Assembly (NCBI GenBank): GCA_030613025.1
Contig: JAUWMT010000004.1
Location: forward strand, 1 to 64,000
DNA: 64,000 nt
Origin: Candidatus Cloacimonadota bacterium
Lineage (GTDB): Bacteria > Cloacimonadota > Cloacimonadia > JGIOTU-2
Direction: 5' to 3'
Part shown: in pieces, positions 30,182 through 39,578 of the stretch
Numbering within the stretch: the first letter of the stretch is position 1
Layout of the letters: each line of letters begins with the position of its first letter
Notes under the pieces: model-generated
The model's database searches: none
What the model was told of the DNA's origin: nothing
What the model saw: the letters and a program-made list of their open reading frames with translations, nothing else
Program-made: the position numbers and the translations under genes

Positions 30182-31635
30182 TTTTTACTTTCCTTATCAC
30201 CAGGTTCCAAATAGTTATTCTCCCAAATTGGATCAAGAAGTTCGGCAAGCTCATCGTCGTATTTAATCATTGCATCGTAGTATTCCGGGTCACGAAGGCA
30301 GAGAGCAGATGGATATCCAGGTTTGGATTCAGTCTTCACAAACAAATCATGTGCTTCTTTGTGGTGATCTCGGATAAAGCAGGGTCTGATTTCATTACCG
30401 CGTGTATTGGGTGGACACATATAATTATATGATAATTGCCAGTTACGAACTCCTTTGAATAAATCAGAAAATAAAGCATCTGTTAATGTTTTTCCTTGTG
30501 AGAAGAGATCATGAATATTATCCTTCCAGAATGGAACAAAAACGCAAGGATAGATATTCCCATTCCAATCGATATAGAGATAACCTTCGGGGCGTGCACC
30601 AGCAATGCAACCTGAAGAAAAAGTACCACCATTCCAGAAATCAGCAAAAAATAAACGCTCTTTTCGTACTATCTCTTGTTCCCGTTCCCACATTTTAGTT
30701 CGTACTAAAGGAGAGACTTGGTGATCAACATCCGCACCTCTTCCAATTGGCATATATTGGAAAAGCCATTCATAAAGTGCTCCCTGCTCATCGAAGTAGA
30801 ATTTGATCATTTCTTTAGAGATAAGAAGTTCTGCATTCTCGGGTGTGGCAGTAACAGAAATGCCAAAAGGAACACCGGCATTACGCAGATTTTCAAAGGC
30901 AGAAAGAATTCTTTTGTATGTTCCCTTTCCTCTTCGTTCGTCGGTTTCCTTTTCAAATCCTTCTACAGAGATAGCTGGAGTTATATTTCCAACTTCTGCA
31001 AGTCTTTTTGCTTTTTCTTTATCAATGAGAGTGCCATTTGTATAAACGAGAAAATATTGTTCCGGATGAAGTCTTGCGATCTCAATGATATCCACATCTC
31101 CATCTTGCCAGAGAAATGGTTCTCCACCGGAAATAACAGTGAACCAGCTTCCCCATTTCTCGTACTTCTCGTGGAGCACACTTTCTAAATCCTCCGCAGA
31201 TAGTGATGGCAATCCCTTTGGAATACTTACAGCGTAGCAATCCTTACACCGCAGGTTGCATTTTCCCCCAGGCGAGATAGTCAGGAAACCGGGTGGTTTT
31301 ACACCGTATTCATCTTCATATTTTTTCATCTTTTCTTTTCTGTTTACCCTAGTCAGAAACTCTTTTAGAAATAAATTGATCATTCGATCTCGCACAGCGG
31401 GGGAGCCGTTGTCGTACGCCTTGAGAGCTGCTCGCACTACATTTGACGCTATATAAAACTTGTCCTCTCTTTGTCGTCTTGGGCCAATCTTAATTGGATC
31501 ACCTTTATTAACATACAATCTATATGCAACCTTTTCAAGCGGTGGCAAAGTTACCTTCCATGCTTTTGTGATCGAACTTAGATTTGCGACTTGCTTTGCG
31601 ATAAATTCGCTGAGTTTCAATGTACTCGTTTTCAT
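30178..31635 (-). CDS. Radical SAM/SPASM protein (paralogue of 27646-29037)
   Basis: GGKCNLRCKDCYA, TVISGGEPFLWQDG, IYPCVFVPFWKDN, GISVTATPENAE shared with paralogue. Confidence 0.93.
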   Translation of the reverse strand: MKTSTLKLSEFIAKQVANLSSITKAWKVTLPPLEKVAYRLYVNKGDPIKIGPRRQREDKFYIASNVVRAALKAYDNGSPAVRDRMINLFLKEFLTRVNRKEKMKKYEDEYGVKPPGFLTISPGGKCNLRCKDCYAVSIPKGLPSLSAEDLESVLHEKYEKWGSWFTVISGGEPFLWQDGDVDIIEIARLHPEQYFLVYTNGTLIDKEKAKRLAEVGNITPAISVEGFEKETDERRGKGTYKRILSAFENLRNAGVPFGISVTATPENAELLISKEMIKFYFDEQGALYEWLFQYMPIGRGADVDHQVSPLVRTKMWEREQEIVRKERLFFADFWNGGTFSSGCIAGARPEGYLYIDWNGNIYPCVFVPFWKDNIHDLFSQGKTLTDALFSDLFKGVRNWQLSYNYMCPPNTRGNEIRPCFIRDHHKEAHDLFVKTESKPGYPSALCLRDPEYYDAMIKYDDELAELLDPIWENNYLEPGDKESKK

Positions 31636-31647
31636 GATTAACTCCTG

Positions 31648-31791
31648 TCATGAAATTTTATTATTTTTACTTTGTAAATCAAATATGTTTGATAAAACTT
31701 CTTCTTTTATGATTTTTTCAGCTTCATAACCCAAAAATATATTCGACCATATTGGTTCTGGGTTCGAGTTCTTATTAAAAAAATATATCAT
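31648..31791 (-). CDS. Unannotated 47-aa ORF: MIYFFNKNSNPEPIWSNIFLGYEAEKIIKEEVLSNIFDLQSKNNKIS
   Basis: Manual codon-by-codon translation; ATG overlaps the TetR stop (ATGA), ends 12 nt before the radical SAM start; below ORF-track size cutoff. Confidence 0.6.
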   Translation of the reverse strand: MIYFFNKNSNPEPIWSNIFLGYEAEKIIKEEVLSNIFDLQSKNNKIS

Positions 31792-32366
31792 CTTTTTACG
31801 ATTCCATTGAAAAGAATTTCCATGAGTTTATCAATATTTGATTCAATTTCAGGAAAAGAAATACCTGTTGACCAAGGATACTCCATACCTTTTAAAGCGG
31901 AAGCAATTGCAAAAGCTGTTAATTCTATATCGTTAATATCAAAGATTCCGTTATCTTCTCCTTCCTGCAAAATTTCCCGGATTGTAAACAGTTCTTCTTT
32001 ACTGTTCTTTTCCCGTATTTTTTCAATGAAGGCATAATGCTCCAGATACTCATCTTTAAGGGCACTATTGATATTAACAAGTTCTTTGAGATATTCCATT
32101 TTCTTCAAAATGTAGATTTTCATTTTCTTTTGTGGAGTATCTTCATTGTTTATCACGTCTCTTATTTTTTCTTTGAGATATTTGTTTTCTTGCTCAACAA
32201 CTTCTTTAAATATATCTTCTTTGCTTTGGAAATAATGATACAAAGAAGCTTTTCCCATTCGGGCTGCCTTGGCAATCTCATCAACTGTTGTTTTTATTAA
32301 ACCATATTTTGAAAATATATTTTGAGCAACCTGGGTAATGATTTTCTTTTTTTCATTTCCTTTCAA
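31788..32366 (-). CDS. TetR/AcrR family regulator
   Basis: IITQVAQNIFSKYGLIKTTVDEIAKAARMGKASLYHYFQSKEDIFKEVV. Confidence 0.95.
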   Translation of the reverse strand: MKGNEKKKIITQVAQNIFSKYGLIKTTVDEIAKAARMGKASLYHYFQSKEDIFKEVVEQENKYLKEKIRDVINNEDTPQKKMKIYILKKMEYLKELVNINSALKDEYLEHYAFIEKIREKNSKEELFTIREILQEGEDNGIFDINDIELTAFAIASALKGMEYPWSTGISFPEIESNIDKLMEILFNGIVKR

Positions 32367-32404
32367 ACAAACCGCCTATTTTTCGAACAATTAAGTTTTA
32401 GGGT

Positions 32405-32424
32405 CGAATAATATTTCGTATTCG
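32405..32424. promoter_or_regulatory. Putative TetR operator CGAATA-N8-TATTCG
   Basis: Perfect 6-bp dyad 38 nt upstream of the TetR start codon. Confidence 0.45.
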
Positions 32425-32604
32425 GTTGTGTCAATATTATTTATTTATTTTTCTGCATGTCCCCAAAAACTTAAAGAAACATGGCAATTTCAGAGAGTGT
32501 AATATGGAGAAAGGAAAATGGAGAACGGAGAAATTTTTCAATGTTCAATTTTCTTGACTGATTTAAAGATATATAATGATTAAAGGAAAACAAAGGAGTC
32601 AGAT

Positions 32605-33327
32605 ATGAAAAATTATGTAAAAATATTACTTATACTATTATTAGTGGGGTCAGCATTCATGCTTACCAATTGTGATTCACCTCTTTCGGACGAACGGCTG
32701 AACGATCCTTCAAAGATCTCGCCCACTCTTACGATTGAACGCACCTATGACAATTCGAAAAACCTCAAAGGTGAGGCAATTGCTCATCTTTTTGATAAAA
32801 ATCTTGCCCTTGTAAGAATTAAAGACGGCGGAGTTTATGTGAATGGAACAGCTCTTACTCTTGAGTATTATATAACCGGGGGACCATATTATGAAACCAC
32901 CGGCAATTACCCGATTAATCATAATACGGTCTACACTATGACCGTCAAAATGAGCAATGGAGATGAGTATGACTCTGAAGTGAGAACACAATTTCAGGAT
33001 TTGCACACTTTTAACATTCCAGGCACATTTAATAATACAGATGATGTTCAGATAAGCTGGGAAGAAATTATTCCGGATCATCCTATGTGCCTCGAGTTCT
33101 CTTATGAAGACGATTCAGGAGTCGGTTCAGTATATATTGACATTCCTGAAGATAGCGTAAATACAGGCAGTTATACGATACCTCATGAAAATTTTGCAAC
33201 ACTTGCAGGCAAGACAGTTCAGGCAAAAATAGTGTCAGAAAAATTCGGCACAGCGAATGAGCATTTTAAAACAACTGCCTCGATATCTTCACAATTTGCT
33301 GTTATTGTAGAATGTCATATTAATTAG
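32605..33327 (+). CDS. Hypothetical lipoprotein
   Basis: Lipobox AFMLTNCDSP; ORF preceded by AAGGAGT. Confidence 0.65.
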   Translation: MKNYVKILLILLLVGSAFMLTNCDSPLSDERLNDPSKISPTLTIERTYDNSKNLKGEAIAHLFDKNLALVRIKDGGVYVNGTALTLEYYITGGPYYETTGNYPINHNTVYTMTVKMSNGDEYDSEVRTQFQDLHTFNIPGTFNNTDDVQISWEEIIPDHPMCLEFSYEDDSGVGSVYIDIPEDSVNTGSYTIPHENFATLAGKTVQAKIVSEKFGTANEHFKTTASISSQFAVIVECHIN

Positions 33328-33332
33328 TAACG

Positions 33333-33950
33333 TTGCTCTCACTCATGTTTCATTTTCTCATTCAGGTTGATAGATCCGTATTCCTGTTTTTCAATAAAAC
33401 TCTAGCAAATTCGTTTTTTGATACGATATTTCCAATCATTACCGAGCCGAGAAACTGGCTTATCGTTGGGCTGATAGTAATGATCTTCTTCATTTTCAAA
33501 GAGAAGAAAAAGGCGATTGGGATCATAGCTCTTGTACTTGTTGCTGCAGCGCTTTCCGACCTGATCGCATACCGAATATTAAAACCACTTTTCAGTCGGC
33601 TTCGACCATGTCATCCTGAATTTTTTATTGAAGGTGGCAGATTTCTGATTGGTATGAAAACCTCATTTTCCTTTCCTTCTAACCATGCAATGAATATGTT
33701 CACTGCTGCAACAGTTCTCTCTTATTTTTATCAAAAATACTCCGGCTACTTCTTCGGCTTTGCAGCTCTGATAGGCTTTTCCCGAATTTATGTAGGCGTT
33801 CATTATCCCCTCGATATAATCGGAGGAGCGGTCTTCGGTATAATTCTTGGCAGCGGTGTGTATTGGAGTTATGTTGGTATAAAAGTGTGTATAAGAAGGA
33901 GAGCGAATCCCAAAAAAGATAATGAAGCTCATGCAGAAGCAGATAAATGA
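33333..33950 (+). CDS. PAP2-family phosphatase
   Basis: KPLFSRLRPCH, SFPSNHAMNMF, SRIYVGVHYPLDIIGG. Confidence 0.93.
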   Translation: MLSLMFHFLIQVDRSVFLFFNKTLANSFFDTIFPIITEPRNWLIVGLIVMIFFIFKEKKKAIGIIALVLVAAALSDLIAYRILKPLFSRLRPCHPEFFIEGGRFLIGMKTSFSFPSNHAMNMFTAATVLSYFYQKYSGYFFGFAALIGFSRIYVGVHYPLDIIGGAVFGIILGSGVYWSYVGIKVCIRRRANPKKDNEAHAEADK

Positions 33951-34039
33951 TTTTTAGTTTGATATTTTACAATTATGAGTTTATTCTAAAAAAGCAATCA
34001 ACCACGAAAGTCACGAAAATACACGAAAAAAGAAATTTA

Positions 34040-34075
34040 AACCTTGCGAATGGTTGTTAAACCTTCGCAATGGTT
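34040..34075 (+). repeat. AACCTTGCGAATGGTT-N-AACCTTCGCAATGGTT repeat
   Basis: Matches 21122-21157 and 58654-58688. Confidence 0.8.
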
Positions 34076-34086
34076 GGGAACCTAGA

Positions 34087-35367
34087 TCACGTTTTCAGCT
34101 TTTTCTTCTTTGCGGCAGGGAAGAGAATATTATTGAGGATCAATCTATAGCCGGGTGAGTTTTTGTGCAGTTCAAGAAGAGTGGGAGGGTCTCCGATACG
34201 GTGTTGATAATCTTCCGGATCATGCCCACCATAAAAAGTGAATGTGCCTCTTCCGAAATTCCCATGTAGATATTTAACCTCATTTGCTCCCTCAACTTCG
34301 CCAAGTATAATGACGCTATTTTTCACAAATTCTTTATGATAGGATGTTGTTTGCCCGAGAAAGCCGTTTACAACATTTACATGGCACTGCGTGAGCATGG
34401 TGGGAACAGGGTCATACTTTGCGGAAAATTGGAAAAGCGTAAAATAGTCCGCTTCAGCACCCCTTATTTGCGCATAGTTACTTGCGTCTATGCTCGAGAA
34501 TTCATACTCATAAGGATTTTTCACAAGTGAAAAATTTTCAAAAGCAAATGTTCTTTCAAAATTGAGTTTTTGCTCAGCTTGGAAGTCCATAGGATCACCG
34601 TCAAAAGGTACATCGCAAATATCAATTGCTTGAGCTGCCTGGGCAATATCATAGGTATCTGTGGCAGCACACATTGCAAAGAGGAATCCCCCGTTTTTTA
34701 CATAATCCCTGATCATCTGCACAACTGCATGCTTTAGCTGCCAGACTTTGCCGAAACCAAGCTTGTGAGCAAGCTCTTCATCGATCTGCTGTATTTCTTG
34801 GTACCAGTTCGTGCTGTGGAAGCCGGCATAGAATTTTCCGAACTGTCCTGTAAAATCTTCATGATGGAGATGAAGCCAATCATAGTCTTCCAGTTTTCCT
34901 TGCAGAACCTCAGTATCATACACAGTATCATAGGGAATTTCAGCATAAACCAGCGCAAGTGTGACCGCATCGTCCCAGGGCTCTCCGGCGAATCCGTGAA
35001 GCTGCCCTGCTTTACTCTCCGGCAGTGTATATACTACGATCTTTGGAGCTTTTTCAAGATGGACGATATCCATATTGGATTTTTCAATTGTCTGCTCAAT
35101 AGCAAGATAATCCATTGGAGAAATATGCTCGTAGGAAACACCTTTCATGCGGCACAGGGCTTCAAGTTCATCAGTTTCGGGTATTAAAAATGAGCCACCC
35201 CTGTAATTAAGAAGCCATTTGCCGTCGTAACCGTTTTCCAGTGTTTTATAAACTACGCCGTATGCTTTGAGGTGGTCGGTCTGAGAGAAATCCATCGGGA
35301 TGAGAAGGTCTGAATATACCAAAATTGGAATGAAGATAATGAGAATAAAAACCGCTATTTTTTTCAT
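34087..35367 (-). CDS. Exported protein of the family often auto-annotated asparagine synthetase B; glutamine-amidotransferase-like fold suspected
   Basis: Signal peptide MKKIAVFILIIFIPILVYSDLL; GGFLFAMCAATDTYDIA; no AsnB ATP-site motifs recognised. Confidence 0.6.
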   Translation of the reverse strand: MKKIAVFILIIFIPILVYSDLLIPMDFSQTDHLKAYGVVYKTLENGYDGKWLLNYRGGSFLIPETDELEALCRMKGVSYEHISPMDYLAIEQTIEKSNMDIVHLEKAPKIVVYTLPESKAGQLHGFAGEPWDDAVTLALVYAEIPYDTVYDTEVLQGKLEDYDWLHLHHEDFTGQFGKFYAGFHSTNWYQEIQQIDEELAHKLGFGKVWQLKHAVVQMIRDYVKNGGFLFAMCAATDTYDIAQAAQAIDICDVPFDGDPMDFQAEQKLNFERTFAFENFSLVKNPYEYEFSSIDASNYAQIRGAEADYFTLFQFSAKYDPVPTMLTQCHVNVVNGFLGQTTSYHKEFVKNSVIILGEVEGANEVKYLHGNFGRGTFTFYGGHDPEDYQHRIGDPPTLLELHKNSPGYRLILNNILFPAAKKKKLKT

Positions 35368-36501
35368 TTATACAAACTCGCTTAAAATTTCATCGGAAAC
35401 AAAGAATGCTTTTTTTGTAAGTTTCAAATGATCATTTTCAACTGTCAAATATCCGAGCTTCGAATACTTATTTATTATTTCAGAATACTCATCAGTTACA
35501 TCAAAATTAAATTCCTTTTTAAGATATGATAAAGAAACTCCCTGGCTCAAGCGAAGCCCAAGAAAGATCAGGTCGGAGATGTATTCTCTTTCTGAAATAA
35601 CCTTCTTGGTTTTACATACAGATTGATCATTTTGCATGTATGTAATGTAGCGGTGAACATCTGCAATATTATCTCTACGGGTCATGTCATAAAAAGTGTG
35701 AGCAGCAGCACCGCATCCGATATATTCTTTTCCTTTCCAACATGAAATATTGTGTTGAGATCCATATCCCTTTTTCGAAAAGTTCGAAATCTCATATTGA
35801 AAAAAGCCATTGATTTCCAGGAATGATAACATCCTAAAATACATCTCTTTTTGCACGTCTTCAGAAGGAAAGGTGTATTGATCCTGCGCATCAAAAAGTG
35901 GCGTTCCCTTTTCCAGAGACAGGCAGTATGATGAAATGTGTTTTGGTTCGAGCTCGATCGCTTTTTGAAGACTTTTCATCCATGCTTCATATGTTTGTCC
36001 GGGAATTCCATACATCAAATCGAGTGAAATATTTTCTGTGCAATGATCTCTTACCATTTCGACTGCCGGGCGGATTTCTCTTTCGGAATGAATCCTTCCA
36101 AGAATTTTAAGCTCATCATCATTAAAGGATTGCACGCCAATGCTCACGCGGTTTATACCAAGGATTTTCCAGTTTTGTGCTGCTTCTTTTGTGATAGTTG
36201 CCGGATTTACTTCGATGGTTACTTCAATATTGGGAGGAGTAGAGAAAGTGTCATTGATTGCAGAAAAAAGTGAGAGGAGATGCGGAAAGGATAGAAGAGA
36301 AGGTGTTCCTCCGCCAAGGTAGATAGAAGTTAATGTATTGTTTCTGTTTTTGTATTGGGAAATCTCTTTTGCGAGTGAACGTATATAGTTTTCTGTCAGT
36401 TTAGCATCATAAGGAATTGAGTAGAAATTACAATAACTGCACTTTTTATTACAAAAGGGAATATGTATATAGAGAGAAATTTCTTTCACAGGTGGGAACA
36501 A
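35368..36501 (-). CDS. hemW: Radical SAM HemW-like protein (CPO-III-like)
   Basis: SLYIHIPFCNKKCSYCNFYS, YLGGGTPSLL, ISLDLMYGIPGQT. Confidence 0.93.
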   Translation of the reverse strand: MFPPVKEISLYIHIPFCNKKCSYCNFYSIPYDAKLTENYIRSLAKEISQYKNRNNTLTSIYLGGGTPSLLSFPHLLSLFSAINDTFSTPPNIEVTIEVNPATITKEAAQNWKILGINRVSIGVQSFNDDELKILGRIHSEREIRPAVEMVRDHCTENISLDLMYGIPGQTYEAWMKSLQKAIELEPKHISSYCLSLEKGTPLFDAQDQYTFPSEDVQKEMYFRMLSFLEINGFFQYEISNFSKKGYGSQHNISCWKGKEYIGCGAAAHTFYDMTRRDNIADVHRYITYMQNDQSVCKTKKVISEREYISDLIFLGLRLSQGVSLSYLKKEFNFDVTDEYSEIINKYSKLGYLTVENDHLKLTKKAFFVSDEILSEFV

Positions 36502-36519
36502 ACTATTGATGCAATTCAG

Positions 36520-37248
36520 CTATTTCGGGATTTTGAGTATCCTGCTCCACCGGATCTTATGATGATCTCCCATTGACCAGTAAATGATCATCGGAACACC
36601 CTTTATATACTCCCGTTCAAGGAATCCCCAATATCGGGAATCATTACTGTTATCCCGATTATCACCCATTACGAAATAGCAGCTGTCCGGCACAACAATA
36701 GGACCAAAATTATCCCTGCTTCCCATAAATTCATTATTGATATACAGGCGTCCCTGCTCGCGCGGAATTATCCTGAAATCCGTATGTTGCGAGTAATTTT
36801 CTTTAATATATTTCCCGTTGATATAGATATTTTTGTCTATGATCTGCAGGGTGTCACGTGGTACACCGATGATACGTTTTATGAAATCTCTGCGCTTATA
36901 GAATTTGAAGAAGAAGTTCTTTTTATCCCAGTAGATCGGACGGATCAATTTTGCATATCTTTCTGCGGGTTCAGGATGATAGGAATCAAAGGGATATTTA
37001 AAGATAACGGGTTCGAACTGCTTTGGTTCTCTAAACCAGTAAATGAATTTATTTGCTACAAGCTGATCACCTTTTAGAAAAGTACTCTCCATAGATTCAG
37101 ATGGTATGAGGAAGGTTTCGATCAGAAAAGTCCGAATAATTATCGCTGCAATGCCTGCGAAGATTATCGCTTCGATCCATTCGCGAAGTACGGATTTCTT
37201 TTTCTTTTTTCCTTTTAATTCAGCTTTTTTATCCTTAGGTTTTGCCAT
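36520..37248 (-). CDS. lepB: Signal peptidase I
   Basis: FLIPSESMESTFLKGDQLVANKF, FIKRIIGVPRDTLQI, YFVMGDNRDNSNDSRYWGF. Confidence 0.95.
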   Translation of the reverse strand: MAKPKDKKAELKGKKKKKSVLREWIEAIIFAGIAAIIIRTFLIETFLIPSESMESTFLKGDQLVANKFIYWFREPKQFEPVIFKYPFDSYHPEPAERYAKLIRPIYWDKKNFFFKFYKRRDFIKRIIGVPRDTLQIIDKNIYINGKYIKENYSQHTDFRIIPREQGRLYINNEFMGSRDNFGPIVVPDSCYFVMGDNRDNSNDSRYWGFLEREYIKGVPMIIYWSMGDHHKIRWSRILKIPK

Positions 37249-37271
37249 TCAGTTCGTCTCCATCCTATGTA

Positions 37272-38810
37272 TTATGATTTATGTTTTTTGCCATTATCGA
37301 GATATTCGCGGCAGATATGTTCAACTTCTCTGAAATTCACCTTTCCGGTTCCCATCATTGGGATATCCTCGATAACATGGTAATCTTTTGGTATGGCGAT
37401 AGAGGGAAGATCCTTTGCCATCTGTTTCTGTATTTTTTTGAAATCGACTTCAGCCGTGGTGAGTGCCGCAACGATATCTGCGCCCTTTGTGGGATTCGGG
37501 ACATCAACAACACAGCAGATCACGTCATCCGGAAGCAGTTTATTAAGCACGTCTTCGACCTTTACAAGGGAGACCATCTCACCGCCGATCTTCACGAATC
37601 TGCGCAAGCGTCCACGATGCCACAGGAAGCCATCTTCATCCATAACGCCCATGTCGCCAGTATCATACCAGCCGTTATGAATACGAAGTGTAGTTTCTTC
37701 GATATCGCCATAGTAGCCCTTCATAACAAGGTCACCCTTAACTATTATTTTGCCCTCTTTGCCCCGAGGAAGTTCTTCATCGGTTTCTCGGTCGAGAATT
37801 TTGACCTGAACTCCAGGCATGGGCTTTCCTATACTGCCGGGTTTGTTTGCTTCTTTTGTATTAACTGAGATTACAGGACTTGTCTCGGTTGTACCGTATC
37901 CCTCGAGAAGTTCTATACCATGCTGCTTTTTATATCCTTCACGAAGTTGATCTGTAAGCTTGTCCGCACCTGCACATGCAATTCTAACTGAAGAGAAATC
38001 TCCCGGGTGAGAACGCTTTAAGTAGCCGAAGAAGAAAGAAGGAGTGCCAATCATGATGGTAATTTTATATTTTTTGATTGAATCAATGATGTTTTTATAT
38101 TCGAGTGGATTTGCATGAGCAACGACCGCAGAACCAACAAAAAGAGGTATCCAGAAATTAGTGGTAAGTCCAAAAACATGGAAGAGTGGAAGATTGCCTA
38201 AAAATATATCTTCATGAGAAAACTCAAATACCTCAGTAATTGCATGAATATTATGAAACAGATTTTTGTGAGTGAGCTGTACTGCTTTGGGGTCTTTTTC
38301 GCTACCACTTGTAAAAAGAATGACGGAAGTCTCATCTTCATCTCCGTGCTGAACAGATTTTTGCAACATATCTGTGGGCAGCTTGGAACGGAGAGCAGCC
38401 TTGAGCTTATCTCCTGTTGTGAGGGATGCCATGATATCCTCAAGAAAAACCATGCCATCAACAAATTCAATGTTGAGCTTTTCAAGTAATTTTTTACTTG
38501 TGATGATGGTCTTGAAACTGCATTTTTCCTGCGCGTATATGCAGTTTTTAGCAGCTCCTGTCGAATAATTTATCATCACGGGTATTTTTCCGCTCATTAA
38601 TGAACCAATTATCGAAAGCATGCATCCGGCTGAGGTTGGGACCATTATTCCGATATATTGTCCGCGGTAAGCTGAGAATTTCTTTGCTAATATGAAAGAG
38701 GCGATAAGCATTTTATCAAAAGTAATGTCTTTTTCGGTGGCTTGATCGTAGATTGCGATCTTTTTGGAGTATTTTTTCGCCGTTGAAATAAACGCTTGTT
38801 GTAATTGCAT
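37272..38810 (-). CDS. AMP-binding acyl-CoA/acyl-ACP synthetase
   Basis: VILFTSGSEKDPKAVQLTHKN, EGYGTTETSPVISVN, GWYDTGDMGVMDEDGFLWHRGRLRRFVKIGGE. Confidence 0.92.
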   Translation of the reverse strand: MQLQQAFISTAKKYSKKIAIYDQATEKDITFDKMLIASFILAKKFSAYRGQYIGIMVPTSAGCMLSIIGSLMSGKIPVMINYSTGAAKNCIYAQEKCSFKTIITSKKLLEKLNIEFVDGMVFLEDIMASLTTGDKLKAALRSKLPTDMLQKSVQHGDEDETSVILFTSGSEKDPKAVQLTHKNLFHNIHAITEVFEFSHEDIFLGNLPLFHVFGLTTNFWIPLFVGSAVVAHANPLEYKNIIDSIKKYKITIMIGTPSFFFGYLKRSHPGDFSSVRIACAGADKLTDQLREGYKKQHGIELLEGYGTTETSPVISVNTKEANKPGSIGKPMPGVQVKILDRETDEELPRGKEGKIIVKGDLVMKGYYGDIEETTLRIHNGWYDTGDMGVMDEDGFLWHRGRLRRFVKIGGEMVSLVKVEDVLNKLLPDDVICCVVDVPNPTKGADIVAALTTAEVDFKKIQKQMAKDLPSIAIPKDYHVIEDIPMMGTGKVNFREVEHICREYLDNGKKHKS

Positions 38811-38946
38811 TTTGGCTCCTTACGGGCTATTATTTTATTTGCGAAAACAAAATTCCGTTAGGACATATGCAATGTCAATATTTTCATTTATTGAAAGCAA
38901 GTGTGGAAAAAATTGACACTACATCAGTGCAGCTTAAATTTCTAAT

Positions 38947-39573
38947 ATGAATATTTTACAGCAGTTCTTTATTTTAATATTTCCTATACTCTTTGCATTG
39001 ACCATCCATGAATTCTCACATGGATACGCTGCATACAAGTTAGGAGATGATACCGCCAAAAGAGCGGGACGACTGACGCTCAATCCGTTAAAACATCTCG
39101 ATCCTATCGGGACGATAATGCTTTTTATTGCAAAAATAGGATGGGCAAAACCTGTTCCAATTAACCCATATAATTTTAAAAATATGAAAAGAGACATAGC
39201 AATCGTTTCTCTTGCAGGTCCCTTTGCGAACTTTATCAGTGCAATTGCTTTCAGCATAATTTTTAATCTTTTATACTCCCCGACCGCCCCACAAAATATT
39301 TTTATTCTGATAATATTTTATACAATTTTTATTAACATTGCTTTGGGATTATTTAACCTGATCCCAATTCCACCTCTCGATGGCTCGAAGATATTCGGTG
39401 CGCTTCTTCCCGACAGGTTATATTACAAATATCAGCAGTTTGAGCGAAAAGGCATGTTCCTTTTTATAGCAATAATTTTGATCAGTAACTTTGCAGGGCT
39501 GAATATCATTGGAGGGGTTATTCTTCCTCCTATCAGATTTTTTGTGAGATTACTTACAGGGGTTTCAATATAA
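38947..39573 (+). CDS. Site-2 protease family (M50) metalloprotease
   Basis: LTIHEFSHGYAAYKLGD, NLIPIPPLDGSKI. Confidence 0.93.
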   Translation: MNILQQFFILIFPILFALTIHEFSHGYAAYKLGDDTAKRAGRLTLNPLKHLDPIGTIMLFIAKIGWAKPVPINPYNFKNMKRDIAIVSLAGPFANFISAIAFSIIFNLLYSPTAPQNIFILIIFYTIFINIALGLFNLIPIPPLDGSKIFGALLPDRLYYKYQQFERKGMFLFIAIILISNFAGLNIIGGVILPPIRFFVRLLTGVSI

Positions 39574-39578
39574 CAAAT

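Noticed and set aside
34087-35367. Calling this protein asparagine synthetase B
   Set aside because: Has a signal peptide and lacks recognisable AsnB glutaminase Cys2 and ATP-pyrophosphatase motifs; the common label looks like a propagated misannotation
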